Shown: one piece after another, positions 16,984 through 25,952 of the stretch
How positions within the stretch are numbered: the stretch's first letter is position 1
Layout: every line of letters begins with the position of its first letter
Assembly: GCA_963702935.1 (NCBI GenBank)
Contig: OY969772.1
Span: 2,356,001 to 2,420,000, forward strand
Length of the DNA stretch: 64,000 nucleotides
Origin: DAOTWA01 sp963702935
GTDB lineage: Bacteria; Chloroflexota; Anaerolineae; Anaerolineales; Anaerolineaceae
Direction of reading: 5' to 3'
The notes under the pieces: model-generated
The model's input: only the letters and a program-made list of their open reading frames with translations
The model's database searches: none
Told to the model about the DNA's origin: nothing
Position numbers and translations under genes: made by a program

Positions 16984-18741
16984 CTATTCTGGAAGGATAC
17001 TCTCTATCAAGGCGTGCTCGCGCACGCTCACCAACCCGCGATCCGTCAGGCCCAGCTCCGGCACGGTGGGCAAAGAGATAAAGGAGAGGGTCATAAACGG
17101 CGCGGGCAGCTTGCAGCCCAGCTCCTGGGCGATGGCCGTGATCTTCTCCAGGGCCGCGTTCACTTCCCGGGCAGGGAGGTCGCTCATCAAGCCCCCGATG
17201 GGCAGGGGCAGGACGCCCAGCACCTCCCCCCCGGCGGCCACCGCCAACCCGCCGTGAGCTGCCTCGATAGCGCACACGCAGGCGGCCATATCTTCATTGT
17301 TGGTGCCAACCACCACGATATTGTGATGATCGTGGGAGACCGAAGAGGCCAGCGCCCCGCGCTGCAACCCAAACCCACGCACAAAGGTCACGCCGATGTT
17401 GCCATTCTTGCCGTAGCGCTCGACGACGGCCAATTTAAGCACGTCTTTTGCGGGGTCCGGGAGCACGGCGCCGGCGCTGATTTCCAGCCGGGCTTCTTCC
17501 TCCCGGTTGATAATCTGATCCGGGAACAGGCCGATGACTCTCACGTGGGCCTGCGGACCCTCCGCGTGAAGATCGAAGTCGGCGGCCTGGCGACCGCGCG
17601 TGACCTTCACCGTATCCAGGATCCAGGCCGGGCTGGGCGGTTGGGGCAGCGCTTCACTGAGAAGGCCCTCCTGGGCCACCCGGCGGCCCTGCACGAACAC
17701 CTCGGAGGGCACCATGCGTTGCAGGTCTTCCACCAGGAGGATATCTGCCCAGCGGCTGGGGGTCAGGCTCCCCACCCGGTGATCGATGCGAAAATGGATG
17801 GCTGCGTTCAGGCTGGCCATCTGAATGGCCTCGACGGGGGAATACCCCAGCTCGATGGCGCGCCGCACCATGTAATTGATATGCCCTTCGGCCAGAATAT
17901 CGTGCGGGTGTTTGTCGTCCGTGCAGAACATCAGATGGCGTGTGTCCATCCGGGCTTCCAGGGCGCCCTTTAAGATCGGCTCCAGGTTGCGCTCGGTGCT
18001 GCCCTCCCGCACGAACACCGCCAGGCCCAGCCGCAGCCGGGCGTAGGCATCCTGGTAATCCACGCATTCGTGGTCGTCGAGCAGCCCGCCACAGGCGTAA
18101 GCGGTCAATTCCTGACCGCCCAGGCCGGCTGCGTGGCCGTTGGCGATTTTGCCCAGGCGGTAGGCGGCCTGCACCTTGGCCAGATATTCGTCGCCCAATC
18201 CCAGTATCTTGGAGGGATCCAGCTCGCCCAGGCTAATGGCGCTGGGCCAGCTCAAGATTTGCCGCACCTCTTCCAGGCCCAGCTCGCCCCCCGTGGTCTC
18301 CAGTCCGGGTGCGGTGGGCACGCGGGAAGATACCTCCAGGAAGACGTGGTAGGGCACTCCCTCGGCCAGTTTCACCAGCGTTTCCAGCCCTTTAAGTCCG
18401 GCCACGTTGGAAATCTCCATGGGGTCGGCCAGCAGGGTGGTCGTTCCGGTGGGCACGATTAGCTCGGCCAGGCCGGCCGGGGTGAGCAAAGTGGAGTCGA
18501 TGTGCACGTGGCTATCGATGAAACCGGGAACGGCGTAGCGGCCGGCCCCATCCAAAGTCTGCTCAGCTTCCAGGCCCGCCGCATAGGCGCTCACGATCCG
18601 GCCGGCTTTGATGCCTAACGCGCCGGGCTCGATGGCCCCGGTATATACGTTGACGACCCGGACGTTTTCAATCAGCAGGTCCAGCCGCTCGCGGCCCAGG
18701 GCGGCCCTGATCAAGGATTTTTGTTCGTGAATGGGATCCAT
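16984..18741 (-). CDS. ade: Adenine deaminase (first of two)
   Basis: This 585-residue amidohydrolase converts adenine to hypoxanthine and ammonia. The metal motif PGFIDSHVHIDS (His78, His80), the segment DPMEISNVAG, NGHAAGLGGQELTAYACGG and MFCTDDKHPHDIL are those of the Ade family, and the C-terminal SSVSHDHHNIVVVGTNNEDM domain is also characteristic. AGGAGAGAAG precedes the start. It follows its paralogue by 22 bases. The two share the fold but differ throughout, so they probably act on different amino-purines or work under different conditions. Confidence 0.93.
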   Translation of the reverse strand: MDPIHEQKSLIRAALGRERLDLLIENVRVVNVYTGAIEPGALGIKAGRIVSAYAAGLEAEQTLDGAGRYAVPGFIDSHVHIDSTLLTPAGLAELIVPTGTTTLLADPMEISNVAGLKGLETLVKLAEGVPYHVFLEVSSRVPTAPGLETTGGELGLEEVRQILSWPSAISLGELDPSKILGLGDEYLAKVQAAYRLGKIANGHAAGLGGQELTAYACGGLLDDHECVDYQDAYARLRLGLAVFVREGSTERNLEPILKGALEARMDTRHLMFCTDDKHPHDILAEGHINYMVRRAIELGYSPVEAIQMASLNAAIHFRIDHRVGSLTPSRWADILLVEDLQRMVPSEVFVQGRRVAQEGLLSEALPQPPSPAWILDTVKVTRGRQAADFDLHAEGPQAHVRVIGLFPDQIINREEEARLEISAGAVLPDPAKDVLKLAVVERYGKNGNIGVTFVRGFGLQRGALASSVSHDHHNIVVVGTNNEDMAACVCAIEAAHGGLAVAAGGEVLGVLPLPIGGLMSDLPAREVNAALEKITAIAQELGCKLPAPFMTLSFISLPTVPELGLTDRGLVSVREHALIESILPE

Positions 18742-18763
18742 CTTCTCTCCTAAAGTGGCGTAG

Positions 18764-20539
18764 CTATAAGATTGGCTGGATGATCTGCATGGTGTCGGTG
18801 TCGATCAAGCCCTTATCCGTGATTCCCAGGTGGGGGATATTCGGCAGGCAAAGGAAATTGATGAAATAAAGCGGGTGGGCCAGGGCGCAGCCCATTCGCT
18901 CGCCCAGGATGCGCTCGAAGGCTTCGAATTTCCCGGCCACTACCTGGATGGGCTCCTCGGAAATCAACCCGGCGATGGGCAGCTCGACCTGGGCGATCAC
19001 ATTTTTCCCCTGGACGGCTACGTGGCCGCCGCCGATGGCCGCCAACTGGTTGACGGCCAGGGCCATGTCGTCGAAATTCGTCCCGATGACGAAGAAGTTG
19101 TGCGCGTCGTGGCTTACCGAGGAGGCCACCGCTCCATCCCGGAGGCCGATGCCGGTGACGAAGCCCCGGCCGATGCTCCCGCTGGCTTTGTGGCGATCCA
19201 AGACCGCCACGCTCAGGAGGTCTCGATGCGGGTCGGGCAGGACAATTCCGTCTCGAACGCTCAATTCCCGGATCAGCTCTTGCTTGGGCATGCCCATCTG
19301 GATGACCCTGGCCTTCACCGTGGATGTCTCGCGGCTGACCCGGATGGGGAAATCGTCCGCCAGGGCGGGGCGCTGGAGGTGCACGCTGCTCCTGGCCCAG
19401 GCCGGGTACACCATGCGCGGCGGCTCCTGCGCCAGCTCACCTCGCTCTGCGACCACTTTCCCGTGATGTAAGACTTTATCCACTTTCAGCGTTTCCAGGT
19501 CGTCCAGGATGACGATGTCCGCGATCTTGCCGGGGGTGAGGCTGCCCAGTTCGCGGTCCAGGCGGAGGAAGTCGGCCGTGTTGAGGGTGGCCATCTGGAT
19601 GGCGGTGATGGGGTCGATCCCGTAATGAATCGCCAGCCTGATCCTGGCATCTAACGAGCCTTCGCCGAGGAGAAAATGGGGCTGCACGTCGTCGGAGCAA
19701 AAGCACAGCAGACGGGTATCCAAATTTTTTGTGTTTATCGCTTCGGCCAATTCGCGATAATCTTCGACCCGGAAGAAATCCTGGCGGTGGGTGATCAACG
19801 CGCGCAGGCCGTGGCGCAGGATGTCCAGGACTTCGGCCGTATTCTCGGATACGTGCGAATCTTCCGGCCCCACGGCGACGAAGGCATTCAACGCCCCGTC
19901 CTGTAAGCCAGGCGACTGCCCGCTGATGGTTTTCCTCAAATCCATGCAATAGGCGATCTTCTCGAGCTGCTGCTGGTCCGCGCCGACCAGGAGGTTGGGG
20001 TTGATGTCCCCCGCCAGGCACACGGCTGCCTCCCAATTCAACAGTTCTTGGGTCTGCTCCAGGCTGATCTCGCCGCCGGAGGTCTCCAACGCGGCGGAGA
20101 TGCCCGGCACCCGCCCCGGCACGCGCAGCAAGAAGTTGATGGGAAGCTTTTGGGCTTCTTCGAAGAAGAGCTTGAAGCCCTCGATCCCCAGGACGTTGGC
20201 GATTTCGTGGGGATCTTCCGCCACGGTGGTGATTCCCCTGGGAACGGCGACCCTGACGTATTCCGCCAGGGTGACGGCTGAGCTCTCCAGGTGAATGTGG
20301 GGATCGATAAAGCCGGGAACGAGGGTCTTCCCTTGCGCCTGGAGGAGCGTGCACCCCTCCGGGCGCCGGACGCCGGGCTCTTCCAGCGCGGCGATGCGGC
20401 TCCCGCGAATGAGGAGGTCCGCCGGGTAGATCTCGTGTGTGTGCACGTTCAGCAGGCTTCCCCCGCGAATGAGCAGATCGCAGGGATCGTTCCCCAGGGC
20501 CACGCCTACAAGCTTCTCACGCTCTTGAATGGAATTCAT
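18764..20539 (-). CDS. ade: Adenine deaminase paralogue
   Basis: A 591-residue member of the same family: PGFIDPHIHLESS (His81, His83), EDPHEIANVLG, CFCSDDVQPHFLLGEG and SSVSHDAHNFFVIGTNFDDM are visible. It opens the two-gene unit on the minus strand, with AAGGAG upstream. Only 37 bases separate its start from the divergent lipoprotein gene, so the promoters overlap. The family is known for adenine but includes members with other substrates, so the true substrate is open. It feeds hypoxanthine-type bases to the hydroxylase at 28-31.7 kb, by inference. Confidence 0.9.
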   Translation of the reverse strand: MNSIQEREKLVGVALGNDPCDLLIRGGSLLNVHTHEIYPADLLIRGSRIAALEEPGVRRPEGCTLLQAQGKTLVPGFIDPHIHLESSAVTLAEYVRVAVPRGITTVAEDPHEIANVLGIEGFKLFFEEAQKLPINFLLRVPGRVPGISAALETSGGEISLEQTQELLNWEAAVCLAGDINPNLLVGADQQQLEKIAYCMDLRKTISGQSPGLQDGALNAFVAVGPEDSHVSENTAEVLDILRHGLRALITHRQDFFRVEDYRELAEAINTKNLDTRLLCFCSDDVQPHFLLGEGSLDARIRLAIHYGIDPITAIQMATLNTADFLRLDRELGSLTPGKIADIVILDDLETLKVDKVLHHGKVVAERGELAQEPPRMVYPAWARSSVHLQRPALADDFPIRVSRETSTVKARVIQMGMPKQELIRELSVRDGIVLPDPHRDLLSVAVLDRHKASGSIGRGFVTGIGLRDGAVASSVSHDAHNFFVIGTNFDDMALAVNQLAAIGGGHVAVQGKNVIAQVELPIAGLISEEPIQVVAGKFEAFERILGERMGCALAHPLYFINFLCLPNIPHLGITDKGLIDTDTMQIIQPIL

Positions 20540-20564
20540 CGACCAAGCACTCCTTGAGTTGGTT

Positions 20565-20570
20565 TATAAT
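20565..20570 (+). promoter_or_regulatory. -10 box giving a leaderless lipoprotein mRNA
   Basis: TATAAT at 20565-20570 ends six bases before ATG 20577, so transcription would start at the initiation codon. No ribosome site is visible for this gene, which fits. The -35 region is poor. Confidence 0.55.
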
Positions 20571-20576
20571 AGGCCC

Positions 20577-20924
20577 ATGCCCAACCGAGCCCAGAAAATT
20601 TTCATCCTGATCGTCATTGTCCTTATTGCCGCATCCATCGTCCAGGCGTGCGCGCCGAAGCCCAGCATTCTGGGCAGTTGGAACAGCGGCGCCCCGTCCA
20701 ACATGCAGTTCGATTTCCGCTCCGATGGCAGCGTGTGGCTCGTCACCCAGGGGGATAGCCGACAGATCTGGCGATATGAGTTCGTTGGAAAGGATATCGT
20801 GGATCTGTACGATGGCATTGGCCGCAAAGTGGAATACCGCTTCTCCATCAAGGACGACACGCTGACCTTCCTCAACGTGCAAACCGGCGAAACCGTCGAG
20901 CAGTACGCCCGGGTGAAATCGTAA
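20577..20924 (+). CDS. Small lipoprotein, function unknown
   Basis: A 115-residue protein with a signal peptide: basic MPNRAQK, a hydrophobic run to residue 24, then Cys25 as the lipidation site (VQAC). The mature part, LGSWNSGAPSNMQFDFRSDG to DDTLTFLNVQTGETVEQYAR, reads as a small lipocalin-like beta barrel of the kind that measures a 'wild' versus 'zero' state. ATG 20577 is preferred to 20529 because it starts the signal peptide and sits just after the -10 box. It lies convergent to the cytosine-deaminase-like gene and is probably unrelated to it. Confidence 0.75.
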   Translation: MPNRAQKIFILIVIVLIAASIVQACAPKPSILGSWNSGAPSNMQFDFRSDGSVWLVTQGDSRQIWRYEFVGKDIVDLYDGIGRKVEYRFSIKDDTLTFLNVQTGETVEQYARVKS

Positions 20925-20960
20925 GCCAGGCCATCCGGGGGGAAGCGCTATGCCGCTTTC

Positions 20961-22190
20961 CTAATGCCATTCCTGAACGGTGCGGGTTTCCACCAGGACC
21001 TTGCCCTTGCGAATGACGTAGCGGCGGTCGGGCCGGGAGCGGAGGGCCTCAATATCGCTTCTGGCATCCAGCACGACCAGATTGGCCTCTGCCCCCACTT
21101 TGACCCCATAATTCTGTAAGCGCCGGCCACGCGCGGCATTATAGCGGGGCATGTCGAATGCCTGGCGAATTTCCTCCGGCGAGCTGAGATGGGCGGCGTG
21201 GGCCGTCATCATAGCCACTTCCAGCATATCCATATTCCCAAACGGATAGAACATATTTTGCAGGTCGTCCTGCCCACAGGAGACGTTCACGCCGGCCGCG
21301 AGCAATTCCTTCACGCGGGTGATCCCGCGCCTTTGGGGCTGGCGATCTTTGCGGCCCTGCACGATCAGGTTGACGGGCGCGTTGGTCACGATGTGCAGAT
21401 CGGCCTGCTTCACCTTGGCGATGACGCGCTCCGCCATGGCATCCTCCCAGGCGGATAAGGCGCAGCAGTGGCCGGCGGTGACCCGGCCTTGCCAGCCCTC
21501 CGCGATGGTCTTCTCCGCCAGCAGCTCCAGGGTGTGCCAGTAGGGGTCGTCCGTTTCATCTATGTGCATGTCGACGTCGGCGTTGTATTTCCTGGCGACC
21601 TCGAAGGCGATCTCGATGTGGCGGGCGGCATCTTCCATATCCCGTTCGCCGTGCGGCATGCCCCCCACCACATCGGCGCCATTTTCCATCGCCTGCCACA
21701 GGAAGTCCACCGCAGCCGGGTTGCGCGCCAGGCCCAACTGCGGGAAGGCGATCAATTGGATATCGATCTGGTCGCAAAAGCGGCGACGGATCTCGGCGAC
21801 GCCCTGCAGCAGGTGCAGCCCGCCTATCTGGTCGACGTCCACGTGGCTGCGCATCCACAGCGTCCCGTTGGCGATGGCCAGGCGCAGGGCCTGGGAGCCG
21901 CGCGCGACGATGTCTGCGAGGGGCATCTCACGCTTCACCTGGGCGTAGAGCCGGATGGCTTCTTCCAGCGTGCCGCTTTGATTGGTGGGGTCGCCCCAGA
22001 TCAACGCATTTTCCAGGTGGAAATGCGGGTCGAGAAAGGCGGGGGAAATCATCCCCCCACCTGCGTCGATCTCCCGGTCGCCGGCGGGCAGCCCCTGGCT
22101 GGCGAGGGCCGCGATCTTTCCATCCTGAATGCCCACTTCGAGGGGCTGGTAGGTCGTATCGGTGATGCCGTTGCGGATGACAAGCTCCAT
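20961..22190 (-). CDS. Cytosine deaminase-like amidohydrolase
   Basis: The 409-residue protein matches the CodA group of amidohydrolases: metal motif DPHFHLENA (His56, His58), NQSGTLEEAIR, SHVDVDQIGG, HIDETDD, a histidine in VTAGHCCALS and the aspartate in VSCGQDDLQNM. The long match to CodA over RRGITRVKELLAAGVNV supports deamination of cytosine or a related oxo-amino heterocycle. It lies six bases after the permease gene and is the last gene of the nucleoside-importer operon, so it probably acts on what the importer brings in. Isocytosine or creatinine-like substrates are alternatives. Confidence 0.85.
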   Translation of the reverse strand: MELVIRNGITDTTYQPLEVGIQDGKIAALASQGLPAGDREIDAGGGMISPAFLDPHFHLENALIWGDPTNQSGTLEEAIRLYAQVKREMPLADIVARGSQALRLAIANGTLWMRSHVDVDQIGGLHLLQGVAEIRRRFCDQIDIQLIAFPQLGLARNPAAVDFLWQAMENGADVVGGMPHGERDMEDAARHIEIAFEVARKYNADVDMHIDETDDPYWHTLELLAEKTIAEGWQGRVTAGHCCALSAWEDAMAERVIAKVKQADLHIVTNAPVNLIVQGRKDRQPQRRGITRVKELLAAGVNVSCGQDDLQNMFYPFGNMDMLEVAMMTAHAAHLSSPEEIRQAFDMPRYNAARGRRLQNYGVKVGAEANLVVLDARSDIEALRSRPDRRYVIRKGKVLVETRTVQEWH

Positions 22191-22196
22191 GATGGT

Positions 22197-23144
22197 TTAT
22201 TCTTCGCCTCGATGATAAGGAATCGTGAATGCGGCGGGGAACTCGGCCCGGCGCGAGACGCCCACCAATACCAGGATGGTGATCACATACGGCAGCATCA
22301 GCAGCAGCTCGGAGGGCACCGGCGCGTTCAGGGTTTGCAGGCTGAGCTGCAAAGCGCCGGCGAAGCCGAAGACGAGCGCGCCCAGGAGGGAGCGCAAAGG
22401 ATCCCAGCGCGAAAAGACGACCACCGCGATGGCGATGAAACCGCTGCCGGCGGTCATCTGGGTCCAGAAGACGCCCAGGTTGCCGATAGAAACGTAGGCG
22501 CCCCCCAAGCCGGCCAGGGCCCCGCCGATCAGGATGGCCAGGTAGCGGATGCGGCTGACGCTGATGCCGCGCGTATCCACCGCGTCCGGGTTTTCTCCCA
22601 CCGCGCGGACGGCCAGGCCGAAGCTGGTGCGGTAAAGCACGATCCAGGCGATGGGGGTCAGGATCAGGGAGATGTACACCAGGATATTCTGGGTGAATAG
22701 AATCGGCCCCAAACCGGGGATGTGGCTGAGCAGGGGGATGGGGATATCCGGAAAGATTTTAATGGTGGGCGGCTGAGAACGCAGCCCAAAGGCCAGGCGG
22801 TAGAAAAGCGTGGAAAGGCCGGTGCCCAGGATGGTGATGCCCAACCCGGCGACGACCTGGTTGACCCTGGCCGTGATGCTCATAAAGCCCATCAGCAGGG
22901 CAAAGATGATGCCGGTGAAGAGAGCCAGGAGGGTGCCTACCCACAGATTCCCACCCGACCAATAAGCTCCCAGGAAGCCCATCAAGGCTCCCATGAGCAT
23001 GATGCCTTCCAGCCCCAGGTTCAGGATTCCGCAGCGCTCGGTGAAGACTTCCCCCAGGGCAGCCAGAAGGATGGGGGCCGCCAGCCGGATGGTAGCCGAA
23101 AGAATGCCGATGATGAATACCGGCGTGATTAATCCGAGGTTCAT
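22197..23144 (-). CDS. Nucleoside ABC transporter permease (second)
   Basis: A 315-residue polytopic membrane protein of the BMP-linked branched-chain-permease superfamily (NupQ/YufQ type). It shows the motif GEVFTERCGILNLGLEGIML near the N-terminus, GLGITILGTGLSTLFYR and VRAVGENPDAVDTRGISV, all typical. Its start overlaps the stop of the upstream permease (ATGA, 23141-23144). Together with the other permease, the double ATPase and the BMP lipoprotein it forms a complete importer for nucleosides. Confidence 0.93.
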   Translation of the reverse strand: MNLGLITPVFIIGILSATIRLAAPILLAALGEVFTERCGILNLGLEGIMLMGALMGFLGAYWSGGNLWVGTLLALFTGIIFALLMGFMSITARVNQVVAGLGITILGTGLSTLFYRLAFGLRSQPPTIKIFPDIPIPLLSHIPGLGPILFTQNILVYISLILTPIAWIVLYRTSFGLAVRAVGENPDAVDTRGISVSRIRYLAILIGGALAGLGGAYVSIGNLGVFWTQMTAGSGFIAIAVVVFSRWDPLRSLLGALVFGFAGALQLSLQTLNAPVPSELLLMLPYVITILVLVGVSRRAEFPAAFTIPYHRGEE

Positions 23145-24202
23145 GAGGAGCTCCTCTTGAAGAAATAGGAACGGGAGAGCACCAGTAAGATGACGATCCC
23201 CTGAATCACGTCCACCAGGGCGAAAGGCGTTCCGGCGTTGCGCTGCATCGCGTCTCCGCCTACGACCAGGGAGGCGAAGAGGAAGGCCGAGACGACCATG
23301 CCCAGCGGGTGCAGCTCACCCAGCAAGGCGACCACGATGGCGAGCGAGCCCCATCCGGTAGCGATGTTTTGGATGAGGCGATACTGGATGCCGAAGATCT
23401 CTCCCCACCCCGCGATGCCCGCCAGCCCGCCCGTAAGGATCGAGACGAACACGATCGTGCGGGTGACGTTCAGGCCGGCGTATTTGGCCACCCGGCGGCT
23501 GGCGCCCACGATCTCAGTTCGAAAGCCCAATCCGCTGCGCCAGAAGACGATGGCGAGCAAAGCCAATGCCAGCGCGACCAAAAATGCGACGTTCAGGCGG
23601 GTGCCCGCCACCAGGTGGGGCAGTTGCAGCGCGTCCGCGATCAGGGGGGATTGGGGAAAATTGAATCCCTGGGGATCCTTCATGGGCCCATTCACGAGAT
23701 AAGCCGTCAGATAGACGGCGATGTAATTGAGCATGGAAGTGGTGATAACTTCGTTGGCGTTCAAATAAGCCTTCAGCAAGCCGGAGATGCCGCTCCAGAT
23801 GGCCCCCCCGATGAAAGCGGCGATGAAGGTGAGCGGAAAGAGGAGGTAAATCGGCAGAAAAGAGAAAGTCAGGGCCGCCCAGGTAGAAGTAATCGCGCCG
23901 AGCATGAACTGCCCCTCGGCGCCGATATTCCACACCTCGCAGCGAAAGGATACGGATACCGAAATCGCCAGGATGAGGAAAGGCGTGGTTTTTACCAACG
24001 TCTCGGTAAAGCGGCTGAAATTGCCAAAGGCTCCATCCCAAAGGCTGGCGTAGGCAGCCAGCGGGTCGCGGCCGTTGGTAAGCAACAGCAAACCGCCGAT
24101 GACGAACGCGATGACGATCGAGATCAGAGCCGGGAAGACCTGATCCCAGGTGCGTTTCAAGCCATCTCGATATTTATGGGTGCGGGTTATTTGTGCAGCC
24201 AA
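23141..24202 (-). CDS. Nucleoside ABC transporter permease (first)
   Basis: A 353-residue membrane protein of the NupP/YufP type with about eight membrane segments, including an N-terminal one at about 25-45 and the cytoplasmic loop RTEIVGASRRVAKYAGLNV. The motif EVWNIGAEGQFMLGAI is characteristic. The gene follows the ATPase gene by 17 bases and overlaps the next permease by four. Confidence 0.93.
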   Translation of the reverse strand: MAAQITRTHKYRDGLKRTWDQVFPALISIVIAFVIGGLLLLTNGRDPLAAYASLWDGAFGNFSRFTETLVKTTPFLILAISVSVSFRCEVWNIGAEGQFMLGAITSTWAALTFSFLPIYLLFPLTFIAAFIGGAIWSGISGLLKAYLNANEVITTSMLNYIAVYLTAYLVNGPMKDPQGFNFPQSPLIADALQLPHLVAGTRLNVAFLVALALALLAIVFWRSGLGFRTEIVGASRRVAKYAGLNVTRTIVFVSILTGGLAGIAGWGEIFGIQYRLIQNIATGWGSLAIVVALLGELHPLGMVVSAFLFASLVVGGDAMQRNAGTPFALVDVIQGIVILLVLSRSYFFKRSSS

Positions 24203-24219
24203 GAAGTTCCCTTCCGTTT

Positions 24220-25839
24220 CTATACAGGGGATGAATGCGGCGTCCCGGCCATCATCAACCCAATTAATTCCGGATCCGCCTGACCCTTGGGTAATTCACC
24301 CATGATCTCCCCTTCGTAGATGACCAGGATACGATTGGAGAGAGCCAGAAGCTCATCGAGATCGGCGCTGATCAACAAAATCGCTGCCCCGCGCTCTCTC
24401 TCGTCCACCAGAATCTGGTGGATGTTGGCGGCTGCGCCAATATCGAGGCCCCGCGTGGGCTTATTGGCGATGATCAGGGGCGGGTTGGTGCTCAGCTCAC
24501 GCGCCAGAATCAGCTTTTGCTGATTTCCCCCCGAAAGCGTCCCGGCGGAAGCGTGTGGGCCGGGAGCTTTGATGTTGAAGGTGTCGATCAAGGTCTGCGT
24601 GAAATGGTCGATGGCGGACAGATCCAGCAGGCCACGCCGCGTGAAGGGCTTGTCGCTGAAGTGCTTGAGGATCGCGTTTCGGGATAGATTGAAATTGAGG
24701 ATGAGGCCCTCGTTCTGGCGATCGTCCGTAATGTAGGCGACGTTGTGCTTGATGTAGTCGCTGGACGACCAGCGGGTGGCCTCTTCCGCTTTTACCCTGA
24801 CCTGCCCCGCTTCGATGGGCCGGAGGCCGGTAAGCGCTTCGACCAGCTCTCGTTGGCCGTTCCCATCTACCCCGGCGATGCCGACGATCTCTCCCGCGTG
24901 GACGGAAAACCCCAGGCCGCGCACGGCCGGCAATCCCCGGTCGTCGCGGACGCGCAAATCCTGGACGTGAAGCACTTCGATCGCCTCCCCGGAGGGAGCC
25001 GCCGGCCCGGACTGCTCTCCCGGCCCCTCGGTCAGGCTGGCCGCCCCGGCCAGCGCCATGATCGAGGAGGATTCACCGATCTTCAACTTGGCGATGTCGT
25101 GCCCGATCATCTCGCGCGCCACCTGCTTCTTGTCCGTGGCCGCGGTCAGTGATTCGAAGACTACCCGGCCGGAGCGCACCACGGTGAGCCGGTCGGTCAC
25201 CTTGAAGACCTCTTCCAGCTTGTGGCTGATGAACACGATGGTCTTGCCCTGGCGGGCCATCTCGCGCAGGGCCGTCATCAGCTCCTCGGCTTCCTGGGGG
25301 GTGAGCACCGCCGTCGGCTCGTCCAGGATGAGCACGTTGGCCCCCCGGTAGAGGCTGTTGATGATCTCGACGCGCTGCTGCTCGCCCACGGAAAGCTCCT
25401 GGATACGGGCGTATGGATCGACCTTCAATCCATATTTCTCCGAAACCGCCACGACTTGCTGCGCGGCGGTGCGGATGTCCAGCAGGGCTTTCTCGCCTTC
25501 CAAGCCAAGAATGATGTTCTCGGTGACCGTGAAGGGGCGCACCAGGCGGAAGTGTTGGTGCACCATCCCGATTCCCCTGGCAATCGCATCCGCCGGGGAG
25601 CGGAGAAAGATCTCTTCATTGTTGATGTAGATATGCCCCGCATCCGGCTTGTATAGGCCGAAGAGGATATTCATGAGGGTGGTCTTGCCGGCGCCATTTT
25701 CACCCAGGAGTCCGTGAACCTCAGATTGGCGTAGACCCAGGTGAATATGGTCGTTGGCCAGCACCCCCGGAAACTTTTTGGTGATGTCCACCATGCGGAT
25801 ATTGATGTCAGTTTGCATGTTTTGCGTCAGGCCAGTCAA
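24220..25839 (-). CDS. Nucleoside ABC transporter ATPase, double NBD
   Basis: This 539-residue protein has two nucleotide-binding domains. The first has Walker A GENGAGKTT, signature LSVGEQQRVEI and Walker B VLILDEPTAVL. The second has a degenerate Walker A GVDGNGQRE without the lysine, signature LSGGNQQKL and Walker B PLIIANKPTRGLD. That asymmetry is normal for BMP-type importers (NupO, RbsA-like). It powers uptake through the two permeases that follow. A strong hairpin precedes it and may lower its expression relative to the binding protein. Confidence 0.95.
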   Translation of the reverse strand: MTGLTQNMQTDINIRMVDITKKFPGVLANDHIHLGLRQSEVHGLLGENGAGKTTLMNILFGLYKPDAGHIYINNEEIFLRSPADAIARGIGMVHQHFRLVRPFTVTENIILGLEGEKALLDIRTAAQQVVAVSEKYGLKVDPYARIQELSVGEQQRVEIINSLYRGANVLILDEPTAVLTPQEAEELMTALREMARQGKTIVFISHKLEEVFKVTDRLTVVRSGRVVFESLTAATDKKQVAREMIGHDIAKLKIGESSSIMALAGAASLTEGPGEQSGPAAPSGEAIEVLHVQDLRVRDDRGLPAVRGLGFSVHAGEIVGIAGVDGNGQRELVEALTGLRPIEAGQVRVKAEEATRWSSSDYIKHNVAYITDDRQNEGLILNFNLSRNAILKHFSDKPFTRRGLLDLSAIDHFTQTLIDTFNIKAPGPHASAGTLSGGNQQKLILARELSTNPPLIIANKPTRGLDIGAAANIHQILVDERERGAAILLISADLDELLALSNRILVIYEGEIMGELPKGQADPELIGLMMAGTPHSSPV

Positions 25840-25890
25840 GCGTTAGATTCCTGTTCAATACGTAGCGAAGCTCAACATGAAGGAAATTTA

Positions 25891-25923
25891 TCTGTCCGGC
25901 CGGTATTTCACCGGCCGGACAGA
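25891..25923 (-). other. Strong stem-loop between binding protein and ATPase genes
   Basis: TCTGTCCGGCCGG (25891-25903) and CCGGCCGGACAGA (25911-25923) make a perfect 13-bp GC-rich stem with a seven-base loop, 30 bases after the BMP gene. No good T run follows on the minus strand. Such hairpins after binding-protein genes stabilise the upstream message or thin out the downstream one. Confidence 0.85.
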
Positions 25924-25952
25924 CAACGGGAAACCTGCTGAAAAGATCCGGG

